Below are positions 59,322 through 64,000 of a stretch of DNA of 64,000 nt, piece after piece. Origin of the DNA: CAZPNX01 sp964518765. GTDB taxonomy: Bacteria > Edwardsbacteria > AC1 > EtOH8. Made by a program: the position numbers and the translations under genes. Position 1 is the first letter of the stretch. Each line of letters starts with the position of its first letter. The DNA lies in assembly GCA_964518765.1 (NCBI GenBank), contig CAZFJC010000013.1:1-64000 (forward strand). Direction: 5' to 3'. The notes beneath the pieces are model-generated. The model had not been told where the DNA came from. It saw nothing but the letters and a program-made list of their open reading frames with translations, and ran no database searches.

Positions 59322-62288
59322 ATGACTGAAGATAGCGCTTCCTACATCCCCTTCGGCTACCAGCCGGCCTCGGCCAAGCTACCCCAGCTGATGCCCTTCC
59401 AGGTACGCCGGGTGCTGCTGGTGTCCAGCCTCTACGACTCCTTCATCATGGAGGAGGACGGCCGGCTCCAGGACGTCCTGGGCCGGGCCTACAAGGGCCG
59501 GGATCTGGGCTACGTGCCGACCATCAGGCAGGTGACCGGAGGCCAGGCGGCGCTTCAGGAGCTGGGCAGGTCGGAATACGAGCTGGCGGTGGTGGTGCAG
59601 CGTCTGGGGGACATGGATCCCTTCGAGTTCGGCCGCCGGGCCAAAGGAACCTCCCCTGACCTGGCCGTGGTCTTGTTGGCCTACAACACGCCCGAGCTTG
59701 ATCGGCTGATGGAACGCAACGAAGGCGGCGTTCTGGACCGGATCTTCGTCTGGCAGGGCGACGGCCGCATCCTGGCCGCCATCATCCAGCACGTCGAGGA
59801 CGCCAGGAACGCGGACCACGACCGGGAGCTTCTGGACCTGCGCAGCCTCCTGGTGGTCGAGGACAATCCCAGATTCTACTCCGCCTACCTAGTGGACCTC
59901 TATGAATCACTGCGACTGGTGACCGAAAATCTACTATCAGAGGGACTGACCTACACCCAACGCTCTCTGCGGCAGCGGGCCAGGCCCAAGGTGCTTTTGG
60001 CAGTCAGCTTCGAGGAGGCCGCAGCCGAAGTCCAGCGACACGGGGAGAGCCTCCTGGGCGTCATCACCGACGTTCGCTTCCGACGGGAGGGGGCCGAGGA
60101 CCCGGCGGCCGGCCTGGAGCTGACCAGGTTGGTCAGGGTAAGGCATCCCAATCTGCCGGTCCTCATCCAGTCCAGCGAACCGGCCGTCGAGCCGAAAGCG
60201 GCGGATCTGGGCGCCTCCTATTTGGACAAGGGCTCGCCCACCATGGCCGCCGGCATCCAGGCCTTCCTCAACGACCGTCTTGGCTTTGGTGGACTGGAGC
60301 TGTCTGACGGCGGAGGGCAGAGCTACCGGCTGTCCTCGCTGCAAGATCTTAACTTCGTCCTGGATCGCCTGCCCGGAGAGCTCCTTAAGAAGTGCCTGGA
60401 TGACGGTTCGCTGGTTCGCTGGCTCCATGTTCGCACCGAGCTGGACCTGGCTAGCCTCTTCTCCCGGGCGGCCGGCTTTGATCTCTCGCAGGCCGAGGAT
60501 GTCCGCCGCCGGCTGCTGCGATCGCTGGCCGACCTCAGGTCCCTGTCCCACCGCGGAAGCCTGGTTCCTTTCTCCCGCAGCTTCTTCCGGGATCCGGCCC
60601 TTTTCAGCCGCATCGGCGGAGGTTCGATAGGTGGCAAGGCCCGCGGTTTAGCCTTCATCGACCGGGTGCTTCACGAAAGGTTGGACCCGGCCGACTTCCC
60701 CGGAGTGGTGGTGGCCATCCCCAAGACGGTGGTGCTGGGCACCGACGTCTTTGACGCCTTTATCCGGGACAACCGGCTTCTGGAGTTCGCTCTGTCGGAG
60801 CAGTCTGACGTCCGTCTGGTGAACCGTTTCATCCATTCGGACCTCTCGGCGAGGGTGGTGGGCGATCTGCGCGACTTCATCGCCGAGGCCCGGACGCCCC
60901 TGGCGATCCGCTCCTCCAGCCTGCTGGAGGACGCCCTCTATCAGCCCTTCGCCGGCATCTACGCCACCAAGATGATACCCAACAACCAGGCGGACACCGA
61001 CTCCCGCTTCCTCAGCCTGGTCAACGCCGTCAAGTTCGTCTTCGCCTCCGCCTTCTTCCAGCGGGCCAAAGCCTACATCGAGGCCACCGGCCACCGCCCC
61101 CAGGAGGAGAAGATGGCGGTCATCATCCAGGAGGTGGTCGGCCGTAAGCATGGCCCCAGGTTCTACCCCGACTTCTCCGGGGTGGGCCGCTCCTACAACT
61201 ACTACCCGGTGGGCCACGCCCAGCCATCGGATGGGGTGGTCAACCTGGCCCTGGGCCTGGGCAAGACCATCGTCGACGGCGGCGTCTCGCTGCGTTTCAC
61301 CCCGGCCTATCCCCAGGTGCTGCCCCAGTTCGGCACCACCCGGGACATGATGGACAACGCCCAGCGCCTGTTTTACGCCATTGACCTAAGCCAGTCCGCC
61401 TCCACCGCCTTCGCCGATGAGGACCAATACCTGTCCCAGCATGACCTGGCGGTGGCCGAAGGCGACGGCGCCCTCGATTTCCTGGCCTCCACCTATGATC
61501 GTGAGAGCGACTGCCTGAGGGACGGTTTGACCTCGCCCGGCCCACGTATCTTGTCCTTCGCCCATATTTTGAAGAACGAGATGATGCCCCTGGCACGCCT
61601 GTCCGATTTTCTGCTGAAGACGGCTGAATCGGCCATGGCCTGCCCGGTGGAGATCGAGTTCGCCTGCGTGTTGGATCCTAAGCAGGCCCTGCCGGCCGAG
61701 TTTGGCTTTCTGCAGGTGCGTCCTCTGGTTACTCCGGACGAGCAGGTCCAAGTCGATCTCGACGGAGTCGGCCGCGACCGCCTGCTGCTTTACAGCCACC
61801 AGTCACTGGGAAACGGCACCATCAGGGGGCTTGGCGATATCGTCTTCGTGCGACCCGAGCGCTTCGACCCCGCCAGGACCCCCGATATCGCTCGGGAGGT
61901 ATCGGCCCTGAACGCCCGGCTGAGGGCCGAGGGTCGCCACTATCTTCTTATAGGGCCGGGCCGTTGGGGCTCCTCCGATCCCTGGCTGGGTATCCCGGTG
62001 GATTGGTCCCAGATAACCAACGTCCGGGCTATCGTCGAGGTCTCCCTCCCCAACATGAACGTCGATCCCTCCCAGGGCTCGCATTTCTTCCAGAATATGA
62101 CCTCCCTGCGCATCGGCTACTTCACCGTGCCGCTCGATCCTGCCCAGGGGGCAGTTGACTGGGCCTGGCTGGGCTCCCTTCCGGCCGTGGAGGAGACCGA
62201 GCACCTCCGGCTGGTACGGCCAGAGGGCGAGTTTGAGGTCCGCATCGATGGACGCACCGGCCGGGGCCTAGTGCTCAAGCCCGCCTAG
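59322..62288 (+). CDS. Receiver-domain protein fused to PEP-synthase-type ATP-binding domain
   Basis: A 988-residue cytoplasmic protein. The first ~165 residues form a degenerate receiver-like fold; about 178-330 is a second receiver with pocket residues VVEDN, Asp in ITDVRF, SS and LDKGS. About 430-820 is a pyruvate phosphate dikinase N-terminal (ATP-grasp-like) domain, with IGGKARGL, AIRSSSLLED, VIIQEVVGR and the closing FLQVRPL. About 820-988 is an unrecognised conserved-looking domain (LLIGPGRWGSSDPW). The swivelling phospho-His domain (with SHAA motif) and PEP-binding barrel of true PPDK/PEP synthase are absent, so it is not an ordinary PEP synthase. It lies beside a second such protein. 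Confidence 0.85.
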   Translation: MTEDSASYIPFGYQPASAKLPQLMPFQVRRVLLVSSLYDSFIMEEDGRLQDVLGRAYKGRDLGYVPTIRQVTGGQAALQELGRSEYELAVVVQRLGDMDPFEFGRRAKGTSPDLAVVLLAYNTPELDRLMERNEGGVLDRIFVWQGDGRILAAIIQHVEDARNADHDRELLDLRSLLVVEDNPRFYSAYLVDLYESLRLVTENLLSEGLTYTQRSLRQRARPKVLLAVSFEEAAAEVQRHGESLLGVITDVRFRREGAEDPAAGLELTRLVRVRHPNLPVLIQSSEPAVEPKAADLGASYLDKGSPTMAAGIQAFLNDRLGFGGLELSDGGGQSYRLSSLQDLNFVLDRLPGELLKKCLDDGSLVRWLHVRTELDLASLFSRAAGFDLSQAEDVRRRLLRSLADLRSLSHRGSLVPFSRSFFRDPALFSRIGGGSIGGKARGLAFIDRVLHERLDPADFPGVVVAIPKTVVLGTDVFDAFIRDNRLLEFALSEQSDVRLVNRFIHSDLSARVVGDLRDFIAEARTPLAIRSSSLLEDALYQPFAGIYATKMIPNNQADTDSRFLSLVNAVKFVFASAFFQRAKAYIEATGHRPQEEKMAVIIQEVVGRKHGPRFYPDFSGVGRSYNYYPVGHAQPSDGVVNLALGLGKTIVDGGVSLRFTPAYPQVLPQFGTTRDMMDNAQRLFYAIDLSQSASTAFADEDQYLSQHDLAVAEGDGALDFLASTYDRESDCLRDGLTSPGPRILSFAHILKNEMMPLARLSDFLLKTAESAMACPVEIEFACVLDPKQALPAEFGFLQVRPLVTPDEQVQVDLDGVGRDRLLLYSHQSLGNGTIRGLGDIVFVRPERFDPARTPDIAREVSALNARLRAEGRHYLLIGPGRWGSSDPWLGIPVDWSQITNVRAIVEVSLPNMNVDPSQGSHFFQNMTSLRIGYFTVPLDPAQGAVDWAWLGSLPAVEETEHLRLVRPEGEFEVRIDGRTGRGLVLKPA

Positions 62289-62346
62289 ATTTTATCTTTC
62301 TCTCTAATGGACTTGTTTGAATCTGTGGCCTTTTAAGGAGTCGCCC

Positions 62347-64000
62347 ATGACCGTTGCCAAGCCCGAGTGGCAGGTGATCATCGACCTGCTGCGCGACACC
62401 AATCCGGTGCTTTTGAACCGCATCGGCCGGAAGTTGATGAATTATCTCTACAAGCGCAACGTCCGCCAGGTGGAAACCCTGATGAAGCGGCTGGAGTCGT
62501 CCTCCACCGACTGGGACTACAGCGAGAACCGGCCTATCCCCAAGCTCAATCAGTCGCTGCTGGAACAGATCCTGGACGAGGTCTTCCGCATCGCCGCCCG
62601 GGAGATCAAGGAGGAGGAGCTAACCACCATGGTCACCCAGTGGCTGAAGCAAGAGCAGTTCCGCTTCCTAACCATGGCTGCCGAGAAACGCGACGTGCCC
62701 CTGGCCGAGATCTCCGAGGCGGTCCATCGCTTCGTCCGCATGCCCGAGGAGGCCCGTAAACTGTCCCCTGAGGAACGGAATCTGATCCGGGCCGCCCTCA
62801 TCCGCCGCTTCTTCTCCGACGACCTGGACTATATCAACGTCGCCAAGAACTACGCCACCGTCGAAGACTTCTCCGGCATGCTGACCCGAACGGTGGGGCC
62901 GCCCCTGGGCAACGGCAAGCTGGGAGGCAAGGCGGCCGGCCTGTTCCGAGCCGAGAAGGTGCTCCAGGCGGCCAAGAAGGACTCCATCTCCATCCGCAAC
63001 CTCTCAATCCCCAAGACCTGGTTCATTACCTCGGACGGCATTTTGGACTTCCTTCATTTCAACGCCCTGGAGGAGATGCCCAGCATCAAGTACCGCGACC
63101 CCTCGGAGATACGGCAGGAGTACCCCTTTTTGGAGCAGATCTTCAAGAACTCCACCCTATCCCCCGAGATGATAGCCGGGCTGGCGCTGGCCCTGGACGA
63201 CTTCGGCGAGAAGCCTCTTATCGTCCGCTCCTCCAGCCTGCTGGAGGATACCCTGGGAGCCGCCTTCGCCGGCAAGTACAAGAGCCTTTTCGTGGCCAAC
63301 CAGGGGACCAAGAAGGAAAGGCTGGAGGCTCTGATCGACGCCATCGTCGAGGTCTACGCCTCGGTCTTCGGCCCCGACCCCATCGAATACCGACGCGAGC
63401 GGGGTCTTTTGGACTTCAACGAGGAGATGGCTATCCTCATCCAGGAGGTGGTGGGCCGCCGGGTGGGCAAATACTTCTTTCCGGCCTATGCCGGGGTGGC
63501 CTTCAGCTTTAACGAGTTCCGTTGGTCGCCGCGCATCAATCGCCAGGACGGCATCATCCGGCTGGTGGCCGGCCTGGGCACCCGGGCGGTGGACAGGGTG
63601 GGAGACGACTATCCAGTGCTGGTCAGCCCGGGACAACCCGGTCTGCGGGTGAACGTCTCCCCCGAGGAGGTCCTTTGGTACTCCCAGAAGCATATCGACG
63701 TCATCAACCTTGAAGCCAAACGTTTCGAGAGCCTGCCGGTCGAACGGCTGCTGGCAGAGGTGGGCCATGACTTTCCAGCCCTGCCCCAGATCATTTCGGT
63801 CTACAAGGACGGCCAGCTCTACTCGCCATCGGGCCTGATGCTGAACCTAGGCGACGGCCATCCCGTGGTCACCTTCTCCAAGCTCCTGACCCATGGCCCC
63901 TTCATCCCCATGGTCAAGGAGATGCTGACGATCCTGCGCCAGGCCCTGGGCTTTCCGGTGGACATCGAGTTCGCCTGCGACGGCGATATCCACAAGCTCT
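62347..64000 (+). CDS. PEP-synthase-type ATP-binding domain protein, cut by window edge
   Basis: An open frame of 551 codons that runs off the right edge, starting at an ATG with AAGGAG upstream, 59 bases after the previous gene. Residues about 1-190 are helical and unrecognised; from about 190 a PPDK N-terminal domain follows, with LGGKAAGLFRAEKVL, LIVRSSSLLEDTLG, ILIQEVVGR and the late DIEFACDG segment that precedes the closing QVRP motif. It shares these motifs with the upstream receiver-PPDK-N gene but has a different N-terminus. Whether a phospho-His domain follows cannot be seen. Rifampin phosphotransferase or PEP synthase are possible only if such a domain is present. Confidence 0.85.
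   Translation, partial: MTVAKPEWQVIIDLLRDTNPVLLNRIGRKLMNYLYKRNVRQVETLMKRLESSSTDWDYSENRPIPKLNQSLLEQILDEVFRIAAREIKEEELTTMVTQWLKQEQFRFLTMAAEKRDVPLAEISEAVHRFVRMPEEARKLSPEERNLIRAALIRRFFSDDLDYINVAKNYATVEDFSGMLTRTVGPPLGNGKLGGKAAGLFRAEKVLQAAKKDSISIRNLSIPKTWFITSDGILDFLHFNALEEMPSIKYRDPSEIRQEYPFLEQIFKNSTLSPEMIAGLALALDDFGEKPLIVRSSSLLEDTLGAAFAGKYKSLFVANQGTKKERLEALIDAIVEVYASVFGPDPIEYRRERGLLDFNEEMAILIQEVVGRRVGKYFFPAYAGVAFSFNEFRWSPRINRQDGIIRLVAGLGTRAVDRVGDDYPVLVSPGQPGLRVNVSPEEVLWYSQKHIDVINLEAKRFESLPVERLLAEVGHDFPALPQIISVYKDGQLYSPSGLMLNLGDGHPVVTFSKLLTHGPFIPMVKEMLTILRQALGFPVDIEFACDGDIHKL

Noticed and set aside
62347..64000. Rifampin phosphotransferase
   Set aside because: The visible part is only the ATP-binding domain with an unrelated N-terminal region; the His domain and rifampin-binding domain cannot be seen in the window.

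Overview
The window looks like a chromosomal segment of a Gram-negative, probably anaerobic bacterium of the Fibrobacteres-Chlorobi-Bacteroidetes (FCB) sphere or one of its uncultured candidate phyla. This rests on several lineage-type signals: a secreted protein with a type IX-secretion-like C-terminal sorting domain, a PorV/PorQ-like outer-membrane protein, a DUF3078-like barrel, a Bacteroidetes-like serine palmitoyltransferase, and oxygen-sensitive enzymes (aldehyde:ferredoxin oxidoreductase, ThiH). The DNA is GC-rich except for an AT-rich left edge (about 1-530) that carries one ORF of foreign composition. There is one tRNA (Lys, CTT) and the tmRNA gene. No rRNA, CRISPR array, transposase or prophage was seen. 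Housekeeping promoters are easy to read as TTGACA-N17/18-TATAAT-like boxes, and several sit so close to the ATG that the mRNAs should be leaderless.

Layout. 1-3500: AT-rich ORF, then an aldehyde:ferredoxin oxidoreductase with a long lysine/arginine tail and its polyferredoxin. 3600-5700: CapA-like phosphoesterase and a membrane-anchored M23 peptidase. 5780-13960: a probable five-gene operon with two STAS-HATPase fusion proteins, a membrane SpoIIE-type phosphatase, a seven-repeat secreted protein and a PorV-TPR fusion. 14000-17500: nifU, then thiS-thiG-thiH-thiE under a TPP riboswitch. 17500-23600: purine permease, tRNA-Lys, TPR protein, HNH-like remnant, tmRNA, mscL, DUF3078 barrel. 23760-35100: a signalling block with a 7-PAS/2-GAF/HD-GYP protein, two receivers flanking a degenerate HNH protein, a 6-PAS histidine kinase with NarL-type regulator, and a second TPR protein. 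35100-40800: ftsE, pdxA, fmdB-like, tauE-like, nnr, acpS and a TPR gene, tightly packed on the minus strand. 40900-44600: extended SDR, rsmI, serine palmitoyltransferase-like enzyme, ferritin-like protein. 44700-53400: tpiA, pgk, MBL hydrolase, Nudix, cstA, coiled-coil protein, MFS exporter, cytochrome-b-like membrane protein. 53450-64000: VanX-like peptidase, unknown secreted protein, larA, gdhA, ComEC-like MBL lipoprotein, and two atypical PPDK-N proteins, the last running off the window.

How the genes may work together. The most distinctive unit is 5820-9422. Here the antagonist (STAS) and anti-sigma kinase (HATPase) of a partner switch are fused in one chain, duplicated in tandem, and followed by the cognate-type PP2C phosphatase, with envelope genes downstream. 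The signalling block at 23.7-34.7 kb pairs sensor proteins with TPR paralogues. A possible sphingolipid module (40.9-44.0 kb), a larA/VanX-like operon and a pair of PPDK-N proteins are the other systems worth following up.
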